From positions 410,337 to 474,336 of the forward strand of contig CAJNDS010001002.1 in the NCBI GenBank assembly GCA_905221605.1: a stretch of DNA of 64,000 nt, in the 5' to 3' direction. The number at the start of each line of letters is the position of its first letter. The first letter of the stretch is position 1. The notes under the pieces are model-generated. The model was not told the DNA's origin. It saw only the letters and a program-made list of their open reading frames with translations, and made no database searches. A program made the translations under genes and the position numbers. Of the stretch, positions 15,201-24,700 are shown one piece after another. The stretch comes from Symbiodinium natans (Eukaryota > Sar > Dinophyceae > Suessiales > Symbiodiniaceae).

Positions 15201-16019
15201 ATCATGCTCAGGCAGCTGAAAACCTTGGTCTTCCAGAACGGCAACATCTCCTTTGCAAAGACGCGTCACACCAGGCACGGAGAACGCCACCAAGACCAAT
15301 CGGTTTCCAACCCAAGGCGCAGTCTCATGCTTCAACTTGTACGCTTCAAAGGTAACATGAGTGCCCGACACTGGCAACTTGCGAGCGCCGCCGACGGAGT
15401 CACCACCTGAGAAGCTGGCCGCACCACCTGGACTCTCGACAACGATTTCACCTCCAGTGAAATCAGAGATGCCTGCAACAAGGTTTGGCCTATGATCGTT
15501 GCGTGAATCAACATGCACATGCGTTCGCACGTTCAAGAAAAGGCTGATTGTTGTGAAGATGAAGCCCGGTTCGAGTGAGCGCACAAAGGAAGCAAGGAGT
15601 CTACAAACCTTGGGGTATTTCCGGCTGCCAACATGAAGCCCGAACAGCGGGCCTTGAGCGAATGCGCCACAAGTGAAAGCAGCTCCTTTCTCAGGCATTC
15701 CCCGCGGCGGGGCTTTGTGGGGCAGCAGGTCGAAAAGTGAAGCAATGTCATCCCGGGTGGGAACGTCACGAGAAGCAAGAATGTTGGAAGCCAAGGTTTC
15801 AGCCATCGGCCAAGCATCAGAAAAAGTCGAAGGCTCCACGTCGAAAGGCAAAACTGAGTCCATGATTTCAACAGGACGTGCATTATCTAAGGTTGGGGCA
15901 TCCTGCTGGTCAAAGGTATGCAGGGCACCGGCGGGTTCGGGATTAGGGTCTCGAACTCGAGAGGCTTCCAAAGCCTCCCCAGTTTGCTGAAACCGGGGCC
16001 GCTTGCTCGCGGCCAACAC
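12264..16019 (-). CDS. Pol of the YR retrotransposon: dioxygenase-like, methyltransferase-like, RT and RNase H
   Basis: 1251 residues. About residues 130-245 look like a 2-oxoglutarate/Fe(II) dioxygenase core: H-V-D at about 169-171, SDFTGGEIVVESPGG after it, a second His near 231 (LKHETAPW) and an Arg nine residues later (GNR). Residues about 305-460 look like a methyltransferase-type Rossmann domain: FVELFCGTGGVCAAMKKQGF, then HICPPRNSPP, then VENAASSPVW. The cysteine of a PCQ-type active site is not in place, so cytosine methylation is doubtful. RT follows: TIDLRKAYKQLPI (motif A), LPFGARAAVQGF (motif B) and CFFDDFFLV (motif C, about residue 938). RNase H shows FTDAS, YELELFAA, FCDNEAAL and NPADAPSR. 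Pol starts 42 bases after the Gag-like stop in another frame. A methyltransferase domain next to RT/RH is known in DIRS elements. The dioxygenase-like part is my inference. Confidence 0.9.
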   Translation of the reverse strand: MLAASKRPRFQQTGEALEASRVRDPNPEPAGALHTFDQQDAPTLDNARPVEIMDSVLPFDVEPSTFSDAWPMAETLASNILASRDVPTRDDIASLFDLLPHKAPPRGMPEKGAAFTCGAFAQGPLFGLHVGSRKYPKVCRLLASFVRSLEPGFIFTTISLFLNVRTHVHVDSRNDHRPNLVAGISDFTGGEIVVESPGGAASFSGGDSVGGARKLPVSGTHVTFEAYKLKHETAPWVGNRLVLVAFSVPGVTRLCKGDVAVLEDQGFQLPEHDETSTNRPPTLLEPKSDLSKTTSKLQGCTLRDIKFVELFCGTGGVCAAMKKQGFGHCLGIAPRVTGHTLCPVLPLDLRVASQQSLMWDVLSRKGVLAVHICPPRNSPPLCALAAQVVAWCHEQGMLVSVENAASSPVWSGPVLKACQSLGFHKTTLHQCMFGSSHRKHSVLYHNFPQVRRLCLLCDDQHSHAPWDHCPDGPVSAYPSGLCKGLALSFADCFTALGCVQHVVRLSARSAELDDITLSRAAQVASGKQPKGKRIPPLVPSRRGVVTLRGPGVSMPPTGVLDSYFTLPADLQSNPAMPGLPAGSKCLRSVLLGGGSELVREMVFSVPKTPEEFVLQACQVRHPRHMLSGIPPELHSTVQTCASQSYASVARRRTEVLRKWTLRAQELQGSPDPDPPVGHCAQILQGKDLRLFDEMLNAAGHKDGDLAAHVRRGFDLMGPLPVSNVMPRKNTFATLTPAEVRESSAEVGKAIWNSCKATPVDEIAHEVHRLTLEEAQKGWLQGPLQEPPPAGSVLTRRFGVKQTSTKADGTVVDRVRPIDDYTESQVNLTNSSEESIDPHSIDVIASGICARILARPAASSPEDLFARTIDLRKAYKQLPISAASLPDAYLCVYDPVRKAPAVYRTLVLPFGARAAVQGFCRCSYAIWLIGVVLFLMHWTCFFDDFFLVSGRDESEHLHWVQHSLFTLLGWETSSDKDAGFSCLARVLGVVVSFSDIKAGLLSVSNTEHRKKDVAALIDKMVNTGLASAHEVAVLRGRLMFADNQVFGRRSKQCFLTLTRASARKKQVAVKGDLLHALLFLRDRVLLGEPRRIEAKVRKKLCIFTDASHEAEGGGLGGIMYDSAGQILEWFSEWLSGEDLVPFGSQDKEGIIYELELFAAIRGAEHLLRNTRHHDVVLFCDNEAALACLIGGRADGEVAAALLSKLIELEESHDICFWFEWVASQCNPADAPSRRDVRNLPSAARTRLRSLKP

Positions 16020-16061
16020 AGGGGAGGAGCTCGACTGGCCCGGGCCCCTCCCCGTTGACAG

Positions 16062-17294
16062 TCACTCCTTGCAGTCCTGAACAGAGTGCGGCTTCCCGCA
16101 CTTCATGCAGCAGTGAAGCCCTCTGCGGCAAGCCTTGCCAGGCTTTGCAAACTTGCATCCTTTCTTACAATTATACGGCCAACAGAACTTTTCGCCAGCC
16201 TCGGTGGTCATGTTCAATCCAGTGATGCCCTGCAGTTCACGCGGCAAAGCCCCGTCAGGCCTTGCATTCTTGTCGCTGTCGAGCTTCCGCTTTTCTCCTC
16301 TGCCCCCTTTCTCCCCCTTCCCCCCACGGCCTCGCCCAGTACCCTTGTCGGGTCGCTCATCAGCTCGCTTCTCATCGGCTTTTGGCGCAGGCTCACAAGG
16401 CAACGGAAGGAGGTTGAACAGAACAATGGGATCAGAGACCAATCCATCAAGAGCTTTGTCCAGCGGGAGTTCTCCTGAGGCATCACGTTTCAAGCTATGG
16501 ACAGACTCCGCCATGCGAATCCAAGCCGCTCTGTCAGCGCGCAAGACCTGCTCAATCCCAGGCCGGCGGAAGCCGGGAGGTGCAGGTTGCTGCATCCGTT
16601 CAATCAGGAAACCGTGCCACGATTGCATCTTGCTGTAAGTGCACACCGACATCAGATCACAAGCCAAAGAACGTCTCTGCAGGGCCTGCGACAGACTGAG
16701 GGGATCCTGAATGGCGCACTTGTGCTTTTGAGACTGGTCCCTAACTGCAATCTTGTTTGCATCGAGCACGATCTCTTTCCCTGGCTTCTCTCGCGAGACC
16801 TCTGCAGCCCTGGTGTCAAAGCGATGAGGCTCCAGGTACAAAGGAGTGTCTTGTTCCACCATGCTTGCCACATAACCATAGCTTGCGAAGGAACACTCCA
16901 AGGGACCTGTCAGAGAGAGCCCTTGCAGCCTATTCTTCTGCGCAGCAATCCTGGCTGTCCGTTCTGCTGGCACCAACTCGCACTTTCTCTCATCTCCATC
17001 GACAGAAGCTTTCACGTGAGCAATGCACAGCGTCTGACACTCGAACATCAATCGTCTGACCGCTGATAGCGCACCTACAGGAACTGCACCCGGGTCGGAA
17101 CGATCCACAAGCTTTCTGAGCTCGTCCTCACTCGGCTGAGTGCCCGGAGCCGTCACTGCAAACCCCATCAGAGAAATCGTCTTTATTCCAGCTGCGAAAA
17201 ACTCAGCGATCACCTCCTGTGACAAGCCGCACTCCTCAGCTTTCGCCCTGAAGGCGGCCTCACTCTTCAGAATGGATGCCATGTTTGTGAGCAA
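16062..17294 (-). CDS. Gag-like protein of the YR retrotransposon
   Basis: 410 residues. The N-terminal two thirds have no recognised fold, with a helical look (FRAKAEECGLSQEVIAEFF). A Gly/Arg/Lys-rich basic linker follows (GRGRGGKGEKGGRGEKRK), as in nucleic-acid-binding Gag tails. The C terminus is Cys/His-rich: CWPYNCKKGCKF, CRRGLHCCMKCGKPH, QDCKE. It resembles a zinc-binding knuckle but does not match the CX2CX4HX4C spacing exactly. Position directly before Pol supports Gag. Two nearby Met codons near the start make the exact start uncertain. Confidence 0.8.
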   Translation of the reverse strand: MLTNMASILKSEAAFRAKAEECGLSQEVIAEFFAAGIKTISLMGFAVTAPGTQPSEDELRKLVDRSDPGAVPVGALSAVRRLMFECQTLCIAHVKASVDGDERKCELVPAERTARIAAQKNRLQGLSLTGPLECSFASYGYVASMVEQDTPLYLEPHRFDTRAAEVSREKPGKEIVLDANKIAVRDQSQKHKCAIQDPLSLSQALQRRSLACDLMSVCTYSKMQSWHGFLIERMQQPAPPGFRRPGIEQVLRADRAAWIRMAESVHSLKRDASGELPLDKALDGLVSDPIVLFNLLPLPCEPAPKADEKRADERPDKGTGRGRGGKGEKGGRGEKRKLDSDKNARPDGALPRELQGITGLNMTTEAGEKFCWPYNCKKGCKFAKPGKACRRGLHCCMKCGKPHSVQDCKE

Positions 17295-17497
17295 GAAATG
17301 CCTTTACTCGTAGCAAAAGTTGTCGTGAAGATGAACATGTAGCACAAAATCAAACTGACATGACAAATGTCTCTGAACTGCAAGCTGCGATCATCACTGC
17401 ATAGACAAGCAGTCGGCACAGGACAGCTGCCACAAAAGACACCGCACTGCCGTCACTCGCAAGATGGGCACGGAGCCATTTGCGCTGCGCAGAAGAT

Positions 17498-17690
17498 TCG
17501 GGCCAGTGCACGAAGCAGGCCGAGGCGTCGGACTGAAGGCTCGGGTCAGTGCACGAAGCAGACCACAGAAACAGATAGCTTCGGGCCAATGCACGAAGCA
17601 GGCCGCGGAATATGAAGATAATTCAAGAGGCATTGCACAAAGCAGCCAAATCCGGGGTCCATCCATTGCACGGGGCAGGCATTGGAAGCC
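17498..17690. repeat. five spaced copies of a TGCACGAAGCAG motif between recombinase and Gag ORFs
   Basis: Copies of a motif close to GGGCCAGTGCACGAAGCAGG begin at about 17501, 17543, 17583, 17628 and 17663, a period of 35-45 bases. The last two are diverged. They fill the gap between the recombinase stop (17693) and the Gag start (17294). No open frame is maintained through them on the minus strand, so they look like a non-coding element of the element's RNA. Confidence 0.75.
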
Positions 17691-17692
17691 CA

Positions 17693-19759
17693 TCAGGCCC
17701 CGCTGGTTCTGCGCCTCTTTGAGGCTGCATCCAGAGCGTGGCACAGAGCACCTACATCATTGATCGGCTTGCCTCGGTGACAGGATATGCACTTCATGGA
17801 AGCAACCATCACACCTCCAACAAACTCTCGATGCTTGTCATCTAGCAGTCGCCCACACACGAACTTGTTCGAGGAGCTGCCCCGCGGAAGTAGGTGCAGC
17901 TTCTTCGTCATGCGATTCTGGTACACAGAACATTCTGCCCCAACATCGGATCGGGAGCTGCTGGCCAAGGCTCCACAAGCTTGCACTTTCTCATCCAGAG
18001 ACTCATCACTTGACGATTCACTCGAGGATGATGAGCCAGGTTCAAATGAATCTTCAGCAGCAGGATCTTCGTCAAAAACACCCAGTCCAATGGCATCATC
18101 AGGGGCATCCGAAAATGCGCCACCGTCATCATCAGCGAGCTGCTTGTACCACATCTCCTCAGACATGTTCTCAGAAGCATTAGGCAGCTCCCACTCCGCT
18201 TCGAGTCCAACTCGATCAGCGGTAGATTCGCCCACTTCTGAGACCACTGGGCTCGGCTCAGCTTGCCCCGACTCTCCGGGCTGATCCTGCGGCGCCAAGG
18301 AAATGATACCAAGAGGTTTCGGGTTCTTTGCGAACATTCCAGAACGACTCACATCTGGCAAGAACACTCCCAGTCTCACATCTGACAGCATAGCTTCCAA
18401 CTTTCTCACAGGGGAAGATTGCTGGTCCCTCGCATACGTCAAAGCAGAGTTTCTGCCCACCAATACGTGATGTCCCAGCAAAGATTGATTGTCCAGATCC
18501 AAGCCAGCCTTTCCCATCCACTCAAGAAGCGTGTGCTTTGCAGTGTGGCCTGTAATGCGCTCACCACAGAAACTCGGCATCGTTCCCAAGATCTCAGCAA
18601 TCCATGCGGTAAAGGTAGCAGTCTCAGCAGGGACGTCAGAAAAACCACCATGCACATCCGGCATATACAGCAAGGGTTCTCCGCTCGAGATTTTGTCCAG
18701 ATCACGACCGCACTCTTTTGCGACCTGCACAAAGTCGCGACCCCAGCATCGGGGCCCAATGCCTTTTGCAGGAATCACAAGGTGCAACCGTAACCCCTGA
18801 CGGTTGCTGGCCATGCTGCACTTGTGGGAAAGCGACACCACTTCCAGGTAACCACAAGAGTCGGCCTGGTTCTCAGTGAAGTCCAAAAGCACTCCTTCGA
18901 TCACTCTAAGATCCCCCAACCTTGCGCGTCCGTATACAGCAGCGAGAAAACAGCCAATGCAAAATCTGTCAATTGCGCTGTAGTCGTGGGATGTTAGGGC
19001 ATTCTCAAGATCCAGCAACTCGCAAACTTTGAGTGCCCGGGCCTGCTTCTTCGGGGGCCGATTCTTTCGTGCCTTACGAAGGATGCCCTGAACCACAGGT
19101 GCAAGACATGCTCTTGGATCCATGTCCACTCCAAGAACATGGTGGAGAAAATTCATGCTCTCAATCGCCCCAGTCAAAGCAGAGTGTCTCGCAGCCGACG
19201 TAGACAAATGCTGTAAGTATTCCTCAGCCACTTGCCCAGCTATTGGAAAAGCGACCATGTTTTCACCATTCGCCCAGGTCACAAATCGAGCAGCCTGCCC
19301 ATATCTCTTTTTCAGGGTGCCGAGCGACTTGCCACCAAGAGCAAGCTCGATCTTGGCCAGCCTCTCTTCTCTGTCGAGGTCCTGAATTCTTCTTCCCAAA
19401 ACTGAGGCCTCAAAGGAATGAGCAAGAATCAACTCAAAGCGTTGCGCCATCAGCGACAGTTGCTCCTCCGGAGTCGGATGCACTCGTCCCAGCTCTGTAG
19501 AAACAGCATGCCCAAGAAAAAGCTTCCGCGAATGATTGTGAGCGCCGGACACAGATTCGACCATAGGCGAACAGGTGCTGGCCTCTGCCTTTTCGATGGT
19601 TGCTCCAGGATCCGCAACCCTTTCAACCATAGGCAGAATCCTTCCATGCTCAGTTCCAAAAATTTCAGCGAAAACTCCAATCTCCCAAGGCAGCTGAAAA
19701 GACCCAGATCCTGAGTGTGTCAAAACAGCATCCAAAGTTGCACTGCGAACATTCGTCAT
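17693..19759 (-). CDS. tyrosine recombinase (integrase) of the YR retrotransposon
   Basis: 688 residues. Catalytic-domain landmarks: first Arg in ARLGDLR (about residue 277), then RITGHTAKHTLLEWMGKAGL (about 403-422), where the usual HxxR is HxxK, then LLGHH (about 428) and the nucleophile in ALTYARD (about 441). An N-terminal helical SAM-like part precedes (about 130-250). This family cuts and rejoins DNA through a 3'-phosphotyrosine and would integrate the circular DNA form. After the catalytic domain come about 240 residues of acidic low-complexity sequence and a Cys-containing tail (FVCGR, CISCHRG, LCHALDA), which may bind zinc. It lies only 113 bases inside the element's left end in the coding direction and precedes Gag and Pol, whereas the classical order puts the recombinase last. 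Confidence 0.9.
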   Translation of the reverse strand: MTNVRSATLDAVLTHSGSGSFQLPWEIGVFAEIFGTEHGRILPMVERVADPGATIEKAEASTCSPMVESVSGAHNHSRKLFLGHAVSTELGRVHPTPEEQLSLMAQRFELILAHSFEASVLGRRIQDLDREERLAKIELALGGKSLGTLKKRYGQAARFVTWANGENMVAFPIAGQVAEEYLQHLSTSAARHSALTGAIESMNFLHHVLGVDMDPRACLAPVVQGILRKARKNRPPKKQARALKVCELLDLENALTSHDYSAIDRFCIGCFLAAVYGRARLGDLRVIEGVLLDFTENQADSCGYLEVVSLSHKCSMASNRQGLRLHLVIPAKGIGPRCWGRDFVQVAKECGRDLDKISSGEPLLYMPDVHGGFSDVPAETATFTAWIAEILGTMPSFCGERITGHTAKHTLLEWMGKAGLDLDNQSLLGHHVLVGRNSALTYARDQQSSPVRKLEAMLSDVRLGVFLPDVSRSGMFAKNPKPLGIISLAPQDQPGESGQAEPSPVVSEVGESTADRVGLEAEWELPNASENMSEEMWYKQLADDDGGAFSDAPDDAIGLGVFDEDPAAEDSFEPGSSSSSESSSDESLDEKVQACGALASSSRSDVGAECSVYQNRMTKKLHLLPRGSSSNKFVCGRLLDDKHREFVGGVMVASMKCISCHRGKPINDVGALCHALDAASKRRRTSGA

Positions 19760-19871
19760 GCTCCAGCTCAGTTATTGTTGCAAGCCTCGGAAAGAAAGTG
19801 AGCCAATCGGTAGCAGTACTCCATCAAGGAAAGAACATTGTATCCATGGCAAGACCAAAAACCCCCCGCTC

Positions 19872-20089
19872 CAAACAAAATTCCTCGAGAGGATTCGGAG
19901 TAAGGGGGAAAACCCACCTCCCACCCTGGGCCCAAAGATTGCCATGCATCTTCACTGTTCAACTGTGACATGAAGGCATGAAGCAAGTTGGGAAGAAATC
20001 AAAGTAAAACTCGCATGTTGAAATTACCAATGTAATTTCAAAACACAGCTTTTGAAAATAAAACTTCATCACCTTCGGTGAGTTCCGTC
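19872..20089 (-). repeat. split direct repeat B, terminal copy
   Basis: Matches 11684-11901. It ends GAGTTCCGTC at 20089, where (AGT)n resumes without any extra base. It is the 5' end of the element in the coding direction and should hold its promoter. Confidence 0.95.
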
Positions 20090-21251
<1,162 letters not shown>

Positions 21252-21545
21252 TGTGAGCAGGTCTAAGCACGCACGTTGCATGTGCAGAGCTGCCAGAACC
21301 AGTACTGTAGTTTTCTTTGCATGTGTAGTTTTGCAATTCGTTACAATGCCAATTTTGGCTCAAGTACCGAACTTGTGCCTTTGAGCACGGTAGTGTCGTA
21401 CAGTAGCTCTTAGGTTGCTGTGCGGTCCGACCGGACGCACTCAGGCGTAGCCGCACAAGTGCTTGAACTCGCGAAGTCGTAAAACAGCGTGACCGGGCTG
21501 TGATTGCATTGGCTTAGTGCAAGTCCAGTGCTGGTCGACTTCACA
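21252..21545 (+). repeat. left LTR
   Basis: 294 bases, TGTGA...TCACA, matching 37108-37401. It contains a spliced-leader-like sequence at positions 97-113 of the LTR and a small inverted stretch GTCCGACCGGAC. No TATA box is obvious. Confidence 0.95.
21348..21364 (+). promoter_or_regulatory. dinoflagellate spliced-leader-like sequence in left LTR
   Basis: GCCAATTTTGGCTCAAG matches the last 16 bases of the dinoflagellate spliced leader (GCCATTTTGGCTCAAG, recalled) apart from one extra A. The bases before it (ACAAT) do not match the leader's CCGTA. It is in sense orientation. Confidence 0.7.
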
Positions 21546-21547
21546 AT

Positions 21548-21563
21548 TGGGGGCTGTTCTGGG
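21548..21563 (+). other. candidate primer-binding site
   Basis: TGGGGGCTGTTCTGGG begins two bases after the left LTR. Starting with TGG suits pairing to the CCA end of a tRNA. Which tRNA is unknown. Confidence 0.4.
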
Positions 21564-21652
21564 AAACGTACAGCTCTTGTGCCTACGGCCCGAGTGGGCA
21601 AGCATTGCTTTGCTTGTCTGTCGCGGTCCGTGACCTGGACGCGTGGACTGTG

Positions 21653-21736
21653 TGCCACGCTTGCGGCCTGTTAACCAAGGCGCGGCGCTTCGCGTGCCAC
21701 GCCTGCGGCCTGCTAACCAAGGCGCGGCTTTTCGCC
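21653..21736 (+). repeat. two 42-base direct repeats in the element's leader
   Basis: Two tandem units each begin TGCCACGC and contain GCGGCCTG, AACCAAGGCGCGGC and TTCGC. They start at 21653 and 21695. They end 13 bases before the start codon at 21750, so they may shape the leader RNA (packaging or translation); that is inference. Confidence 0.8.
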
Positions 21737-21749
21737 TTGTGTTGCGGCA

Positions 21750-24700
21750 ATGTCCGCAGAGGTTGCAGGTCAGGCTGAGGGCGTCACCCTCCTCGAAGCT
21801 ATCGAGGGTGGAGACGTTCCCTATCCCGAGCGGATGAGCTACGTCGCTTGGCTTAAGTGGCGTAGGGAGACTGGCAGCCGTCCGTTGTCCAAGCGGGATG
21901 GGGTCAGCACTACGCCAGAGCAAGAGGCGGCTCTCTGGCGGAAAGTCATGAAGTTCCTCCATGACGCCGAAGACGAGGACGAGGATGAGGAGGAAGAAGA
22001 AGAGGACTCCGAGCTAGTCCCTGAGGCCTCGGGCGCTGGAGGCGACAGTCCGCCGCGGGTGGACGTCAGCGCCGCGGCTAGGGAGCTGGCCATGGTCCCT
22101 ACCGGTGCTGCCTATGTCCCTGCTACGGCACCAGGGTCCCGCCCGGCGGGACCGTCCGGTCCGCCGTCGACAGCAGGTTCGGTGCCAGGCACCGCAGAGG
22201 GCTTGCAGGCGGAGCTGCGCGCGATTTTCCGTCCAGACCAAGAACCGGTCGCGGACTACTTGACGCGCGTTTCGCGGATTGTCCTCGCGCTGAAAGCGCA
22301 TGGAGTCACGGTGAGCTCCCGTGACCTTGACGCCTTAAGCACCAAGGCCACCCTCCTTGCGGATGAGTTCTCCAAGATAGGCGGGGACTGGCATCCGACA
22401 AAGATGGTCCGTCGGCTGCGGACCAGATTCTCGGTCGCGGCTTTGCGCGGTGGCGAGGACCCCGAAGACGCAGAGGAGATTCAGCGTGAAATCCAATGCA
22501 TCGGGGAGCTTATCCTCGCGTTGGGGGGAAAAGAAAGCTCGAGCCAAGAGAAGGTTTGGAGCTCCCCGTCCGATGTGCCAGTCGAAGCCGTGGGGCCGCG
22601 TTCCCCAGGGCCCCCACAGCCTGCGACTGCAAGTGGGTTGGGGGTAGGATTGGACCGTGGAGGTTTGCACACTGCAGAGGTTGCAGGTGGCCCTTCCGCG
22701 GCCCGTGACCTGGGCGCGACGGACGGCGATTCCCCTTTGCGCGCAAAGCTTGCGGCGCTGGAGATGGAGATAGAAGCCCTGAAGCGAGGTTCAGACGGCG
22801 GAGGTTCGCAGACCGGGTCCCAAAACCCGGCGGGCGATTTCGCCGCCGCACTCGCCGCCCAAACTGAAGCGCTGAAAGAAGCGTTAGCGCAGAGGGGCGG
22901 GCAAAGCTCCATAACTACGGTCAAAACTGACCTCACGTGGCCGACGCTGACCGACGACAAGTCGGACGCGCGAGACGTTGTCTTGTTCTACGAGGAGTTC
23001 GAGGACGTCTGCGCGCTGGCCAACAACTGTCGCGGTATGAGTGCGCGCGAGAAGCTGCTAGCGCTACGCGGGCGCTGCCGCGGCTCGCGCATGAAGACGT
23101 ACACGAACGCGTACCGCGCAGCGTGGAAGTCGGGAGAGGTTCTCTCCGATCCACAGGCGGTGTACGACCGCATCAAGAACAAGCACTTGATGTTCGGGGA
23201 ATCGCGGGAGGAAAGAGAAGTCCGCGTGGATGGTGAGCATGCCTCCCTCGCTAAGGGCAAGCTCACAGGCCACCAATTCGAGCCTTTGTTTGAGGCATCG
23301 ATCGCGGACCTTGAGGCGGTGGGTCTTGGGAAGACCCCACGAGAGTTGTATCTCTCGTACCTCCGCAAGATGCCCCCGTATCTCCAAAAGGAGATACGGA
23401 ACGACAAGCGGTTGTGGCCCGGCGATCCCAAGGATGGCGGGCTGCGAGGGCCGCAGACTTGGGAGGAGAGCCACAAGGTCGTCCTGGAGTACGAGCAGAG
23501 GGAAGCAGCTCACAGGGCTGTTTCCCACTCTGTGTACTCAGCGACCGGCTCTCCGAGCGCGGACCCATCGGTCGCGCTAGCCGAGGCTCAGAAGGAGATT
23601 AAGAGCCTCAAGGCCGCTGCGAAGGCTGCTGCGAAAGGAGCAGCTGCCGCGGCCAAAGCTGGCGCGGACCAGACGTTTGCCGCTGCGTCGAAGGGAGCTG
23701 GCAAAGGAGCGGACAAGAAGATCTGCTTCCACTTTCGCGACCACGGGAATTGCCCGAAAGGGGATGGCTGCCCGTACAGCCACGACAAGGAGCTTCGCAG
23801 AAAGGCTCTCGCGGCCAAGAAGGGTGACCAAACCTTTGCCACAGCGAAAGGTAAGGGCAAGGGGAAGGGAGGTGGCAAGGCAAAGGCCAACGCAAAGCCT
23901 AAGGCTGCGGCCAAAGGCGCGGCAAAGCCACCAGGCACTGTTTGCCCCTTTTTCTCCAAGAATGGGTCGTGCAAGAAAGGAGCCAGCTGCGACATGGTCC
24001 ACAACCTGACGACCTCAGGAGGGACGCCGGCCTTGCCTGCCAACTGGGCCGCGCCCTCCGGTGCTTCCATGTCTAACCCCTTCGCCGCGTTCAGTGTCCA
24101 GATAGGCAGCTCAGGCGTCCAGGCAGGCGTCTCAGGAGCCGCAGGACGCGCCGCGGTGCAGCAGCACGCGCTTCCGTTGAGCAAGGGCGGGCGGGACAAG
24201 TTCGCCACCCTGGACGATCTGCCGAAGGACTGGTGGAACCTGGCGGACAACGAGCCAGGAGGCTACCAGTACAGGACGGTAGTCCAGGTCCTCGACCGTA
24301 AGGTCGAGTGCATGCTCGACGGATGCGCCGGCGCAAACCACGTGACAGAGGAACTCGTGGTGGGCATGATGAACCGGGCTGCAGAGCTGGGGATCGGCAC
24401 CGAAGATCCCGGCTTCCCCGTCGTGAGACTCGAAAGGTGGGTCCACCCCGAATACGTGCATGGAATTGCTTCGGGAGCCCCCGTTCCTCTGAAGGGGGCA
24501 GCAGTCTTGCGCGTCACGCTGCTGGAAGGCAGGACGGCGGACGACTGTCGCCCCAACACCGAAATTTTCGTGCGATGCAAAATCGCAGCCAGGGGGACGT
24601 CCGATTGGCACGGACTTATCCTCGGCGGCAGAGCGCTGGACTGCGCCGGAAGGATGGGCCTGGGATTCAGGCCGGGTCCCGACTTTCACGTCCTCGACAC

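Larger units (their letters stand above)
11308..20089 (-). mobile_element. tyrosine-recombinase retrotransposon (DIRS/Ngaro/PAT-like) with split direct repeats
   Basis: An 8.8-kb element inserted in (TAG)n. Plus-strand order: repeat A (11308-11650), a 33-bp spacer, repeat B (11684-11901), repeat A again (11902-12244), coding interior, repeat B again (19872-20089). In the coding direction this is B - genes - A - B - A, the split-direct-repeat layout known for Ngaro, PAT and related YR retrotransposons, which replicate through a circular intermediate and integrate by recombinase. By eye the repeat pairs are identical over 343 and 218 bases. All three ORFs are long and open, so the insertion is recent. 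Gene order is unusual: recombinase first, then Gag-like, then Pol. No LTRs or target-site duplication are seen, as expected for this class. Confidence 0.93.

Noticed and set aside
21340-21400. A genuine spliced-leader RNA gene in the LTR
   Set aside because: Only the 3' part of the leader matches, with one extra A. The donor after CAAG is not intact, no Sm-type site follows closely, and the copy is part of a repeated LTR.
22014-24250. Minus-strand and off-frame ORFs of 100-220 codons across the Gag region
   Set aside because: Shadows of the GC-rich 2764-residue ORF. They show none of its motifs and have skewed composition.
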